Shown: positions 47,217 to 55,729, counted from the first letter of the stretch. The stretch is DNA of 64,000 bases from Saprospiraceae bacterium (GCA_016718505.1 JADKDE010000001.1:124001-188000), one strand, 5' to 3'. Made by a program: numbers and translations. Notes: generated by a model from the sequence alone, not told the origin.

Positions 47217-47741
47217 ATGAAAAACATACTAACCATCCTTACGAGTGTCGCCATCATCCTATCTCTTGCCTCCTCCTGCAAAAAAGAGAAAATGCCCGAC
47301 GCCCTCCCTCCCATCACCACGGAAGGCAAAGGCACTTTCGGATGCAAGATCAATGGAGAGATTTGGATACCCAAAACACAAGACGAGTTCCTCGGCACTA
47401 ATTTTAACCTGTATGCAGCGTGGGAGGCTACACCACAGCGAATAAGTGTCATAGCCTCTAAAAGGTACGATGATTACGCGCAGGAGTTCGCTATATATAT
47501 TTATGAACCAATTACGATGGGTGTTTTGGACACAAACGTAATCAGTATGAGATATATTGATGTGAACATTAGCATTGATTATTATCATAATTATATGTAC
47601 AAGAAATTCACAAATTTCATCATCACAAGATATGATAAGACAAATCGAATAGTATCTGGCACCTTTGAAGGACTTTTAGTAAAATCCATTACAAAGGATT
47701 CTATAAGAATCACTGAAGGCCGATTCGATGTGAGATTTTAG
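47217..47741 (+). CDS. Array lipoprotein copy 7 (type B centre)
   Basis: The 174-residue lipoprotein has the common leader and Cys21. The first block is AAWEATPQRISVIASKRYDD, as in copy 3. The second block is IYEPITMGVLDTNVISMRYI, and the third has HNYMYKKFTNFIITRYDKTN. It differs from copy 8 mostly in the first block. It is intact, with the constant ending. Confidence 0.8.
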   Translation: MKNILTILTSVAIILSLASSCKKEKMPDALPPITTEGKGTFGCKINGEIWIPKTQDEFLGTNFNLYAAWEATPQRISVIASKRYDDYAQEFAIYIYEPITMGVLDTNVISMRYIDVNISIDYYHNYMYKKFTNFIITRYDKTNRIVSGTFEGLLVKSITKDSIRITEGRFDVRF

Positions 47742-47783
47742 GATTTAATACATTTTTAAAAAAAAACAATAAATAACAATAAT

Positions 47784-48311
47784 ATGAAAAACATACTAAC
47801 CATCTTAGTGAGTGTCGCCATCATCCTATCTCTTGCCTCCTCTTGCAAAAAAGAGAAAATGCCCGACTCCCTTCCTCCCATCACTACGGAAGGCAAAGGC
47901 ACTTTCGGATGCAAGATCAATGGGGAGATTTGGATTCCCAAAACTCAAGACGAGTTCCTGGGCAATAATTTTAACCTGTATTCGATTTATGAGGAAGATT
48001 TACCAAAGCGAATAAGCGTCGTAGCTTCTAAAATCTATGATGATTTCAAACAGGAATTTGCAATTTTTATTTATGAACCAATTACGATGGGTGTTTTGGA
48101 CACCAACATCATAAATATGAGGTATGCAGATGTGAACATTAGTATTGAAAGTTATAAAAATCATAAGTATAAGCAATTTACAAATTTCATCATCACAAGA
48201 TATGATAAGACAAATCGAATAGTGTCTGGCACCTTTGAAGGACTTTTAGTAAAATCCATTACAAAGGATTCTATAAGAATCACTGAAGGCCGATTCGATG
48301 TGAGATTTTAA
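47784..48311 (+). CDS. Array lipoprotein copy 8 (type B centre)
   Basis: The 175-residue lipoprotein has the common leader and Cys21. The first block, IYEEDLPKRISVVASKIYDD, matches copy 2 at the other end of the array. The second block is IYEPITMGVLDTNIINMRYA and the third SIESYKNHKYKQFTNFIITR. The downstream spacer starts like the others (TTTAATACATTTTTTAAAAA, then CAAT) and then changes to unrelated sequence leading to the large T9SS gene. Confidence 0.8.
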   Translation: MKNILTILVSVAIILSLASSCKKEKMPDSLPPITTEGKGTFGCKINGEIWIPKTQDEFLGNNFNLYSIYEEDLPKRISVVASKIYDDFKQEFAIFIYEPITMGVLDTNIINMRYADVNISIESYKNHKYKQFTNFIITRYDKTNRIVSGTFEGLLVKSITKDSIRITEGRFDVRF

Positions 48312-48407
48312 GATTTAATACATTTTTTAAAAACAATGTCCACTGTCCGAGCATCTAGGGTGCACGGAAGCAGGACGCCTATTTTATTAACGCAAAACAT
48401 TTGACTC

Positions 48408-51400
48408 ATGAAAAAGTTTCTGTTTCATTTTTGCTGGTTTTTTTTCATAAAAATCAGTACGCTTCTATCGCAAGAAGTTACAGCGGAGATGGATCCATCC
48501 ATCCACGCCCAGATGAAAGCCTCCTTTGCGGGACTTAATCCATCTTTGATTAGGACAGGATTTTTGGCAGATTTGTCCCAACAGTTTGTTCCTTTTGCTT
48601 CTGTCAGCCAATCCCAGCTCGACAGTGCCAATGCCATGACCATAGACCGCTATGGGATGCTCTATGGGAGTGTACTCCAGTCGGTGATAGGGTCATGGAC
48701 ATCGTCTATAAATCCCAAGCAGGAGTTTACAGAGATTATGCGCCACATCACCGAGGATTCTCCCATACCCATAGGATTGATCTGCGTCAGATATGATGCC
48801 ATAAGGGACGAAGCCTTTAGTAACGGCTATATCGTGAACTCTGGAGACCTGATCACGCAGACCGTTCAAGACCCCGACATGCTCTATCGACAAGACACCT
48901 TAATGGGCGCGATCTCTTATATGGATGTCATCCGCGTACCCAATCCTCGATTTTTTTGGTCGAGTAGATCCCTAATCTCCAATATGGGGGCATCCATTGA
49001 CAGCTTGATGGTGGACTTCGAAGATGGCATGGGTGTAAGAAAGGTCCTTCCCGACCAACCCATCGAGATACTTTATGCTTCAGGTGGTATGCGCCATATC
49101 GTAGCAACTATCCACACTTCAGATGGCAATATATTGAGATCCCATTTTTATATAGAGATAGTGCTACAGGATGCCTCTGCTCTGCTAACCGACCCTTATC
49201 CACATACTTCTCATACCATAGATGGGGTAGGCGAAGGCTCTAACCCCATCCACCTCAAGATCATGTCGGCCTGCGAAGTCCCAGGAAGGATCACCAAGCC
49301 ATTCATCATCGTGGATGGCTTCGAGCCCAATATAGAGGGCAATACCAACGAATGGAATGATTTGTTTCTTAATAACAGGCTAAGGGTGGAATCAAATCAA
49401 CAATCAGGGACTGAATTTTATGAAACAATCCTCGCCGAAGGCTACGATATCATCTTTGCGGACTATGGGGATGTAATGGGGAGAGTAGATCACTATTATG
49501 GCCTGATTAAAACCACCACAGATGGTATTACAATAAAAGGTGGCCAAAATGATATATTCATCAACGCTGCGACGTTTCAGGCTGCACTAGAGTGGATCAA
49601 TGAGCAAAAGAACCAGAATGGCAGCTACGAAAAAAATGTAGTCGTAGGTATGAGCATGGGTGGTTTGGTGTCCAAGATCGCGCTTCGGAAGATGGAACTC
49701 GCCGGCAAAGACCACCAGACCAAGACCTTTTTTAGCTATGACTCTCCTATGCAAGGGGCGCATATACTGCTAGCGTTGCAAGGTACGCTGCTTCATTTTG
49801 GTGGAACAATTTTTGCGGGGACTATAACATTGGAAGATTTAATATCCAAAATCGCTAACCCACTTAAGACACTTCGTTCCAAAGCCGCGAAGCAAATGAC
49901 TTATTATAGTTTGCCAAGTTACGAAAATACTGGTTACCTAAAAAAGACTATCAACGTCATTCCAAATCTTGATCACGATGATTTTTTTGCCAGAGTAGAA
50001 GCATTAGGAGAATTGCAGCACTGTGTTTATAAAGCTGTCTCCAATGGCAATCAATCTGGCTTGGGTCAATCATTTGAACCAGGAAGTCTTCTAGGCAAGT
50101 TAGGACTAACCAATCATCATTTATTTGATTTATGGAGGCAAGGGGCTAACGATTTTTGGGATATTAGTACATATGTTTTAGAGTATATTTCTTATTTTGT
50201 GTTTAATATCTTTGGGCTAGCTGAATTACATGCAACTCCCAATGGAGGATCAGGTGAAATATACTCAGGAACCATAATTCAAACCTTAGGGCCTGTGATA
50301 CTTCCAGGGTTGACTTGGCTATCAAGTGTAAAATACAAAGTAAACAATCTAAAACCCTATGACAGTGCACCAGGAGGATTCACTTCTTTGGGTACGGATG
50401 CACTACCAGGTCTGTATATGGAACATAACGTTGGGTGTCATGCTCCTACTGTTAGTGGTCTTTCGATTAAACCACCCTATAATCAAAATCCATATATCGA
50501 CCTATCTAGCCTGAATCCTAGAGCGATCAGTTATGCAAAAAACTTTTTTGCTAGCAAACAGCCAAGCCATAGCTTCGGGTATAAGAAGAAAATTAAAAAC
50601 GGTAACGAAGCTACTTATGAATGGGTGGACTATGGCACCAACTCCAATCAAGCGCATGTTTTTATGGATAGACAAAGAGCTCACTTTCTATTATGGGATA
50701 TGAAGTCCTTGGACAATCTTCGCACGACTTCTCAGATCAGTAATAGAGTATATAACTTTGGACTGAGCGATTCGGATACGCCAGCAGTTTTGGCAGAGGG
50801 TCAATATAAGCCAGAAGGTACGGGTTATACCATTACCAATAATTTGACTTTTACCGATAAAGCAAAATTATTAATCAATAACGGAGGGCGACTAGGCTAT
50901 GCTGATGATCCACTCAATCCCATCAATAGAGACAATTGCCATTTCGGAGTATCTATAGAAAAAAATCACTGTGATGGTACACCAGTCCTAGTCTCAATGG
51001 AAGAAGGCACGGAATTGGTAATAGGTGACCTAGGCGTCAACAATAAAGGTACATTAAGCGTGCAAAACGAATGTACTCTCAAAATTAATAAAGATGCTCA
51101 ACTTCGGATAATCAATGGGTCAAAACTCATGATAAATAAGGGAGGGACTTTAGAAATTTCGGGAATTAATAATCTAAAACTAGAAGATCGATCCATTGTA
51201 GAAGTTTATGGAACTATTATACTATCATCTGAAGTAAACTGGACCCAATTGGATGGCATCTTTGACTTAAAAGACGGATGCAATATAATTGTATCTGGCA
51301 AGTGGACTATGAGTGGTGTATCCAAGGTAAAAACACTCATCAAAATGGATAAAAATGTGCAAATCAACGTGGTTCAACAAGACATAGATTGGAGTCAATT

Positions 51401-52949
51401 CAAAATAGAACAGGATCAGAATAATCTAATCAAAATTAGCCGCTCAAAAGTGCTAATAGATAGATTGTTGGTTATTGCACCTAAAAATAACAATCCCTAC
51501 TATAATAATCAATTCTTAGAAGTTACTAATCCTGTATCGGTGTTACTTAAAGATTCTCGTATAGAATATCTGACTAGAGGGATCGTCGTGGATCAAATTG
51601 GAGAAGCAGAGTGTATGATTTCCAATTGTCAGTTTTGGAAAAATAATACCTTTGGTATTCATCTGAAAAATGGCAAAAAGGCAAGAGTAGAGAATACAAT
51701 ACTTAGAGGAATATATTATAGAAGATATCGCTCAGAACTCACGGTTCCATCACCCTATACTGAACATGGCTCTTTAGCTGGAATGATAATAGAAAAAATA
51801 GACAATCATCAAAACTATCATGTCGAAGTGGATAGCTTTTTAGCACCTTCAAGTGCGGGTATAAGGCTTAAGCACACTAAACACTTTATCATGGAAGGAG
51901 GATCGGTTTCAACCTGTAGGATAGGCATAGATGCTGGAAAGCTGCAAAACGCGACAAATGATGGAGGAGAAAATAATATGTCCATAATCAACTGTGCCAC
52001 CATACAAAAAAATGAAATTGGTATCAGAATAGATGGAGGAATAGCCAGCTTATCCCAAAGAGGACTTAATTATGGGAGAGTGACTATGAGAAGAGCAAAC
52101 CTTTTAGACAATACTTTGTGGGGCATACAAGGCACAGATGTATTGTTAGACATTCAAGGGAGTAGATGGACTTATAATACGTTCAGCTCGTATAGAAACT
52201 ATGAAGCTGTGGCTGGAAGATTGTTTTTCGTGGAGTATGATCAGTATCAGAATATTAATTCCATCCCAGCTCAGTATAATAGGTGGCTCAACTCAAATGC
52301 CTATACTGACAATCCAATCAGGAGGGTGAATTCAACTACATTAATCCCTGTAGTATATTATCCTACACTACCTTACAATGTCCCTGAGGCACCCTGTGAA
52401 ATGTTCATCTTTAAAGTGGGCCCAGATGGGAAGTATCTACCTTTAGATAATGAAATGCTTTTTGGTGGTAATGGCATCAACTGTGTTGTGGATAAAGGCA
52501 AATATGAGCTTGGGGTCATGACAGATATCAAGGGTGATAAAGTAACAAGTTATGATCAATTAACCAAAGTAATAAGCGAGGCAAGTGTAAATAATGATGT
52601 TGCTTGTGACCTTGACTATTTATTAGCTTTAGCGGCGGGGACATTCGTACCTTCTGACGGTAAGGTAAGTGAAGAATTAGTGAAAAGAAGTACTGAAGAC
52701 TCAACGCTAGCTTTAGGGGACTATTCAATTCTACCAAACCCAAGCAGTGGACTAGTTTACTTAAAAGCACCTCCGATTCAAACCTACACCGTGCGAATTA
52801 CAGATATGCTAGGACGGTCTAAAGTGTTAAAAGCCGTCGGTAATCAAATGATAGATATTCAAGACTTGCCTTCAGGCTCATACCAAATGAGACTAGAGGG
52901 ACTTAATGGAAAAATACTTTTGAATCAAAAAGTGATGATCATTAGATAA
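48408..52949 (+). CDS. Giant T9SS-secreted protein with lipase-like and beta-helix-like regions
   Basis: The 1513-residue protein has a signal peptide (1-22) and an alpha/beta-hydrolase-like region at about 300-620. This region contains FIIVDGFEPNIEGNTNEW, the nucleophile elbow VVGMSMGGLVSKIAL (Ser416) and FSYDSPMQGAH. From about 800 to 1330 it shows repeated short strands with asparagine and glycine turns (VSNNCTL-like, ECMISNCQFWKNNTFGIHLK), as in right-handed beta helices. The last 75 residues are a T9SS type A sorting domain (YSILPNPSSGLVYLKAPP, LPSGSYQMRLEG). It follows the lipoprotein array by 96 nt on the same strand. The substrate is unknown; a surface esterase is inferred from the GxSxG motif only. 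Confidence 0.75.
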   Translation: MKKFLFHFCWFFFIKISTLLSQEVTAEMDPSIHAQMKASFAGLNPSLIRTGFLADLSQQFVPFASVSQSQLDSANAMTIDRYGMLYGSVLQSVIGSWTSSINPKQEFTEIMRHITEDSPIPIGLICVRYDAIRDEAFSNGYIVNSGDLITQTVQDPDMLYRQDTLMGAISYMDVIRVPNPRFFWSSRSLISNMGASIDSLMVDFEDGMGVRKVLPDQPIEILYASGGMRHIVATIHTSDGNILRSHFYIEIVLQDASALLTDPYPHTSHTIDGVGEGSNPIHLKIMSACEVPGRITKPFIIVDGFEPNIEGNTNEWNDLFLNNRLRVESNQQSGTEFYETILAEGYDIIFADYGDVMGRVDHYYGLIKTTTDGITIKGGQNDIFINAATFQAALEWINEQKNQNGSYEKNVVVGMSMGGLVSKIALRKMELAGKDHQTKTFFSYDSPMQGAHILLALQGTLLHFGGTIFAGTITLEDLISKIANPLKTLRSKAAKQMTYYSLPSYENTGYLKKTINVIPNLDHDDFFARVEALGELQHCVYKAVSNGNQSGLGQSFEPGSLLGKLGLTNHHLFDLWRQGANDFWDISTYVLEYISYFVFNIFGLAELHATPNGGSGEIYSGTIIQTLGPVILPGLTWLSSVKYKVNNLKPYDSAPGGFTSLGTDALPGLYMEHNVGCHAPTVSGLSIKPPYNQNPYIDLSSLNPRAISYAKNFFASKQPSHSFGYKKKIKNGNEATYEWVDYGTNSNQAHVFMDRQRAHFLLWDMKSLDNLRTTSQISNRVYNFGLSDSDTPAVLAEGQYKPEGTGYTITNNLTFTDKAKLLINNGGRLGYADDPLNPINRDNCHFGVSIEKNHCDGTPVLVSMEEGTELVIGDLGVNNKGTLSVQNECTLKINKDAQLRIINGSKLMINKGGTLEISGINNLKLEDRSIVEVYGTIILSSEVNWTQLDGIFDLKDGCNIIVSGKWTMSGVSKVKTLIKMDKNVQINVVQQDIDWSQFKIEQDQNNLIKISRSKVLIDRLLVIAPKNNNPYYNNQFLEVTNPVSVLLKDSRIEYLTRGIVVDQIGEAECMISNCQFWKNNTFGIHLKNGKKARVENTILRGIYYRRYRSELTVPSPYTEHGSLAGMIIEKIDNHQNYHVEVDSFLAPSSAGIRLKHTKHFIMEGGSVSTCRIGIDAGKLQNATNDGGENNMSIINCATIQKNEIGIRIDGGIASLSQRGLNYGRVTMRRANLLDNTLWGIQGTDVLLDIQGSRWTYNTFSSYRNYEAVAGRLFFVEYDQYQNINSIPAQYNRWLNSNAYTDNPIRRVNSTTLIPVVYYPTLPYNVPEAPCEMFIFKVGPDGKYLPLDNEMLFGGNGINCVVDKGKYELGVMTDIKGDKVTSYDQLTKVISEASVNNDVACDLDYLLALAAGTFVPSDGKVSEELVKRSTEDSTLALGDYSILPNPSSGLVYLKAPPIQTYTVRITDMLGRSKVLKAVGNQMIDIQDLPSGSYQMRLEGLNGKILLNQKVMIIR

Positions 52950-52968
52950 AACTAGATTTAAGTTATGG

Positions 52969-53004
52969 AAGTGGAGGTGTCATTTGACATCCTCCACTTT
53001 TTTG
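52969..53004 (+). terminator. Intrinsic terminator after the 1513-residue protein gene
   Basis: AAGTGGAGGTGTCA pairs with TGACATCCTCCACTT (one bulged T), followed by TTTTTT. The hairpin begins about 20 nt after the stop codon. A GC-rich stem plus U-tract makes this the strongest terminator in the window. Confidence 0.85.
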
Positions 53005-53033
53005 TATAGAAGAATTAAAATTTGGCTACATGC

Positions 53034-53145
53034 AGAAGTAGGCACAGCCTACGCCAAGCGGAAGGAGATGATTTTTGGTCGGCACAAGTTTGAAAACTTG
53101 CGCCAGCGGGAAATGTCGTAGGCACAGCCTACGCCAAGCAAAAGG
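53034..53145 (+). repeat. Two F3 hairpins flanking an F2 hairpin
   Basis: GTAGGCACAGCCTACGCCAA occurs at 53035 and again at 53119. Between them lies GGCACAAGTTTGAAAACTTG then CGCCAGCGG, the 3' hairpin end of family F2 (53077-53108). The two repeat families are thus nested or side by side. Confidence 0.75.
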
Positions 53146-53220
53146 CCAAAAACGAATAATACATGTCGCTGAGATAATTATACAGAAGAACGGTCTCGGT
53201 CATTGATTCAAAATTATTAC

Positions 53221-53251
53221 TTGACAAGTTGTCATGATTTTATTATCTTTG
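53221..53251 (+). promoter_or_regulatory. Promoter with overlapping palindromic operator for the toxin-antitoxin pair
   Basis: TTG (53221-53223), 20 nt, TATCTTTG (53244-53251) fits the Bacteroidota promoter. The palindrome TGACAAGTTGTCA (53222-53234) overlaps the TTG, an ideal place for a Phd-like antitoxin to block polymerase. The ATG of the antitoxin is at 53273. Confidence 0.65.
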
Positions 53252-53272
53252 TATCATTGAGTAATTTCTATT

Positions 53273-53521
53273 ATGATACAAACAATGCATATTGGTGATT
53301 TTAAGGCCAGATTTTCTGACGTAGTAGAGCTGGTCAAAAAGGGTATAACCATCAAAGTCGTCAAAGGAAAATCCAATGACTTGGTTGGTTATTTTGGCAA
53401 CCAAAGCCCACCAAAGGAAAAGATTGAAAGAAAACTGGGCTTTTTCAGTAATTCTAGCATTGACATCAAGAAGGAAGACCTAGAGTGGACAGAAGAAGAC
53501 TTAAGAGATATGGGCTTATGA
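53273..53521 (+). CDS. Phd/YefM-like antitoxin
   Basis: This 82-residue protein begins MIQTMHIGDFKARFSDVVEL with the short beta-strand and helix of Phd/YefM antitoxins; ATG 53285 is an alternative start. The C-terminal half (DIKKEDLEWTEEDLRDMGL) is acidic and probably covers the toxin's active site. Its stop overlaps the start of the PIN toxin gene (ATGA). It probably represses its own promoter through the palindrome just upstream. Confidence 0.8.
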   Translation: MIQTMHIGDFKARFSDVVELVKKGITIKVVKGKSNDLVGYFGNQSPPKEKIERKLGFFSNSSIDIKKEDLEWTEEDLRDMGL

Positions 53522-53937
53522 GATATCTGCTAGATACCCATACTATGTTATGGATAGCTTTCAATCAACAAAAACTTAGCCCAAGAATTCAAACTATTTT
53601 ACTAGATAGTCAAAATGATTTTTTCATAAGCGTGGTAAGTATTTGGGAAATAAATATAAAATTCTCATCGGGCAAACTGGATCTCAAGGACAAAACCCCA
53701 GCAGATTTGATGGACGGCTTTAATACATATTTCAAGTGTTCTTATCTTGAATTGAATATCAGTGATGCCATCAATCTATACAAACTAAATGCCAGCCACC
53801 ACAAAGACCCATTTGATCGAATGCTTATATGGCAAGCAATACAAAACAAATTAACGATTATAACCGATGATGAGCAAATCCATAAATACAAAGATTGTGG
53901 ATTGAAGGTGATCTGGCAATCTCTGAGTTCTACATAG
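53518..53937 (+). CDS. PIN-domain toxin (VapC-like ribonuclease)
   Basis: I start the 139-residue protein at ATG 53518, which overlaps the antitoxin stop. The PIN-domain acidic residues are present: Asp6 in YLLDTHTMLW, Glu44 in SIWEINIK, Asp97 or Asp100 in HHKDPFDRML, and Asp117/118 in IITDDEQI. VapC toxins cleave tRNA or rRNA using a divalent metal. This type (LLDTHxxLW) is normally paired with Phd-like antitoxins, as here. Confidence 0.9.
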   Translation: MRYLLDTHTMLWIAFNQQKLSPRIQTILLDSQNDFFISVVSIWEINIKFSSGKLDLKDKTPADLMDGFNTYFKCSYLELNISDAINLYKLNASHHKDPFDRMLIWQAIQNKLTIITDDEQIHKYKDCGLKVIWQSLSST

Positions 53938-53959
53938 TTTGCACCACTTTGCAGTTCAT

Positions 53960-54045
53960 TAATGGCTTAACAATGATTGGATTTATAATTTAGTAACAGT
54001 AAGACAGGGGCTACCTTCGCCTAATGAAAGATTCGGTAAGTGAAT
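53960..54045 (+). repeat. Decayed copy of repeat family F3
   Basis: AATGGCTTAACAATGATTGG, then TTTAGTAACAGTAAGACAG and GGGCTACCTTCGCCTAATG align with 43497-43590 in the same order. The hairpin arms no longer pair well. Confidence 0.5.
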
Positions 54046-54112
54046 AATTTATCGTTCAAACGCTATTTCGTAAATAACTTTTATTAATTTTACTGGAATA
54101 AAAAATAAGAAC

Positions 54113-54349
54113 ATGGAAGTCTTAGAAATTAAAACTCAATTGCATCGAAAAATTGACACGATAGACAATGAAGAGTTATTATTAGAGGCGCTGCAGATAT
54201 TAGAATTTGAAACAGAACTTGAAGAATTAATCTTGCCGAATGAAATTATGGATAAGGTTGAATCCGCCAGATTGGACAAATTAAATGGTTTATTTATGGA
54301 ACATACTGAAGCAAACAAACAAATAAACAAGTGGCTAAGCGAACTATAA
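54113..54349 (+). CDS. Small antitoxin-like protein
   Basis: The 78-residue acidic, helical protein (LHRKIDTIDNEELLLEALQI, then LEFETELEEL) resembles the short addiction-module antitoxins found upstream of RelE/ParE toxins. Its C-terminal codons overlap a GTG-initiated toxin fragment at 54331. No DNA-binding motif is clear. I call it antitoxin-like from its size, charge and context. Confidence 0.6.
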   Translation: MEVLEIKTQLHRKIDTIDNEELLLEALQILEFETELEELILPNEIMDKVESARLDKLNGLFMEHTEANKQINKWLSEL

Positions 54350-54463
54350 ATTGGACAAAACAAGCTCTATTAGATCGGATTGAAATTTTTACCATATTTT
54401 TATCGTGATGAAACAATAGCATACAAATATTTTTTAATTTTTAAAATAATGCAATGGAAATAG
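54331..54463 (+). pseudogene. Truncated and frameshifted ParE/RelE-like toxin remnant
   Basis: A GTG at 54331 opens VAKRTINWTKQALLDRIEIF, which looks like the first 20 residues of a RelE/ParE-superfamily toxin (K-R-x-I-x-W-x-x-x-A...). The frame stops within a few codons. Another frame continues FYRDETIAYKYFLIFKIMQW to a stop at 54461-54463. About two thirds of the domain is missing, so the toxin cannot be active. It overlaps the antitoxin-like gene by 19 nt. Confidence 0.5.
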
Positions 54464-55035
54464 AATTTAAAAATAAACCATCCTTTTTAGATAATTTTTT
54501 TATTGGATTGGGTTTAAATGACTCCCCTGATGTTTTGGCAGATATTACCAAAATGACCTCTGACACTTTGGTAATGGAAAACAACAGGAGTCGACTAACT
54601 TTTTTTTATAAATTGTTTCTAATTTTGAGCCTTATTTTAATTATTCCATTAATTTATATTGGGCTAGTTCAATACGAATTGATAAGTGGTGAGGCTGTCA
54701 ACATTGGTGTTCCTGCAGCTGGTGCAACTTATTTATATGTGCTGTTAAACCATTTGAATACTAAACAAAAATTAATATCAAAGATAATTATTGAAAGGTC
54801 AACAATTATTCTATATAACTTGGATAATAAAAAAATTGGAAAATTTGACGAAAATAATATAAAATCTGTTGAATATATAAAAGAAGATGAATCATCTACT
54901 TTTACTCTACTACTTCAAAGCATAAATGAACAGACGAAACTTAGTTTGAAGTTTATAACCGAGGAGCAAAATAAAGTTATTCAAAATTTTGTAACTTTGT
55001 TATTTGAAATGAATCCAAATATTGAGGAATTGTAA
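54454..55035 (+). CDS. Membrane protein of unknown function
   Basis: The 193-residue protein has a cytoplasmic N-terminal segment, two transmembrane helices (FFYKLFLILSLILIIPLIYI at about 50-70, and a second at about 85-105), and a C-terminal domain of beta strands (IIIERSTIILYNLDNKKIGK) reminiscent of PH-like folds. I do not recognise the family. It starts within the decayed toxin remnant. Its base composition is even more AT-rich than the core genes. Confidence 0.55.
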   Translation: MEIEFKNKPSFLDNFFIGLGLNDSPDVLADITKMTSDTLVMENNRSRLTFFYKLFLILSLILIIPLIYIGLVQYELISGEAVNIGVPAAGATYLYVLLNHLNTKQKLISKIIIERSTIILYNLDNKKIGKFDENNIKSVEYIKEDESSTFTLLLQSINEQTKLSLKFITEEQNKVIQNFVTLLFEMNPNIEEL

Positions 55036-55179
55036 CGAAATAACATATTCATTGATTTCATCCCGATAAATATTAGGAACAAAAATAAAAATTACTTTCA
55101 ATTTTGTGCTATTATGAGTAAACATCGAAAAAGCTGGAGTTAATAACAGAAATTACAAATTATTTCCCTTCATAAAATT

Positions 55180-55377
55180 ATGGGACTCATAAAAGAGCCG
55201 AAAAATATTGACTTATCGACAAAATCAGTACCTTGGACTGAAAATGAACTGGCCGATTTTAGAAAAATAATACAAGAAATAAAAGCTAAAAACATAAGGC
55301 GTCCATCAAGAGGTTCAACAAATGACTTGAAAACTGAAAAAAACCAAATAAAATGCACTTACCTTCATTCGACATAA
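55180..55377 (+). CDS. Small protein of unknown function
   Basis: This 65-residue open frame begins MGLIKEPKNIDLSTKSVPWT then ENELADFRKIIQEIKAKN, a pattern of short hydrophilic Bacteroidota proteins that I have no function for. The last 15 residues look less protein-like, so the true end could be affected by a frame slip. The gene stands alone. Confidence 0.45.
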   Translation: MGLIKEPKNIDLSTKSVPWTENELADFRKIIQEIKAKNIRRPSRGSTNDLKTEKNQIKCTYLHST

Positions 55378-55729
55378 GGTTATCCCTTTGTTGGCACATG
55401 TCTAAGACTTGTGCTTTGATTTCTTACGGGGATAAAATTGAAAATTTCTTCCAGCGTGATATTAGATCGCAGTTGCAAACTGCGACCATCGGGCTATGCC
55501 TGCTTCGAGTGCTAATATTAGCGCGCAACCGATGGGAGTGGTCTCGCCGATGATCCGCTAGGATAATGGCGAGAGTCTCGGCGAAGGATGAGTCGAGACG
55601 GAACCCACAGACAGCGGGGTCCGAGTGACGCGAGGATGCGCCCAAATATCGATTATTATCTGAGATGAACTGGGGAAAATAATGCAAAAATGTCTTAGTT
55701 CTCTAATCCTTTTTGAAGGTAAACAGGGT
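55378..55729. other. Gene-free stretch apart from the F1 repeat
   Basis: Besides the F1 copy at 55521-55643 I see no gene, promoter or other element in these 352 bp. Short open frames across it follow the repeat and are not coding. Confidence 0.6.
55521..55643 (-). repeat. Dispersed GC-rich repeat, family F1, long form, copy e
   Basis: On the minus strand it runs from GGGCGCATCCTCGCG to ATCGGTTGCGCGC. The stem GTCTCG/CGAGAC is intact. It lies between a small gene and the 3' end of the metal-dependent hydrolase gene, which is transcribed toward it. Confidence 0.8.

Larger units (their letters stand above)
43844..48311 (+). repeat. Eight-copy tandem gene array, period about 564 bp
   Basis: Eight lipoprotein genes stand head to tail with starts at 43844, 44392, 44961, 45525, 46089, 46653, 47217 and 47784. 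Copies 2-8 share nearly identical spacers of about 35-42 nt (TTTAATACATTTTTTAAAAA then CAATAAATAACAATAAT). A spacer remnant also follows copy 8. Each unit has a constant 5' third and a constant 3' end around variable central blocks that occur in different combinations. Confidence 0.95.

Noticed and set aside
43844..48311. CRISPR-like or satellite repeat
   Set aside because: The 564-bp units are full genes with intact lipoprotein signals and coding variation, not short repeats with spacers.
43844..48311. Diversity-generating retroelement targets
   Set aside because: No reverse transcriptase or template repeat is in the window, and the variation comes in blocks rather than as scattered adenine-specific changes.
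55353..55553. 66-codon open frame
   Set aside because: It overlaps the preceding small gene and enters the F1 repeat.
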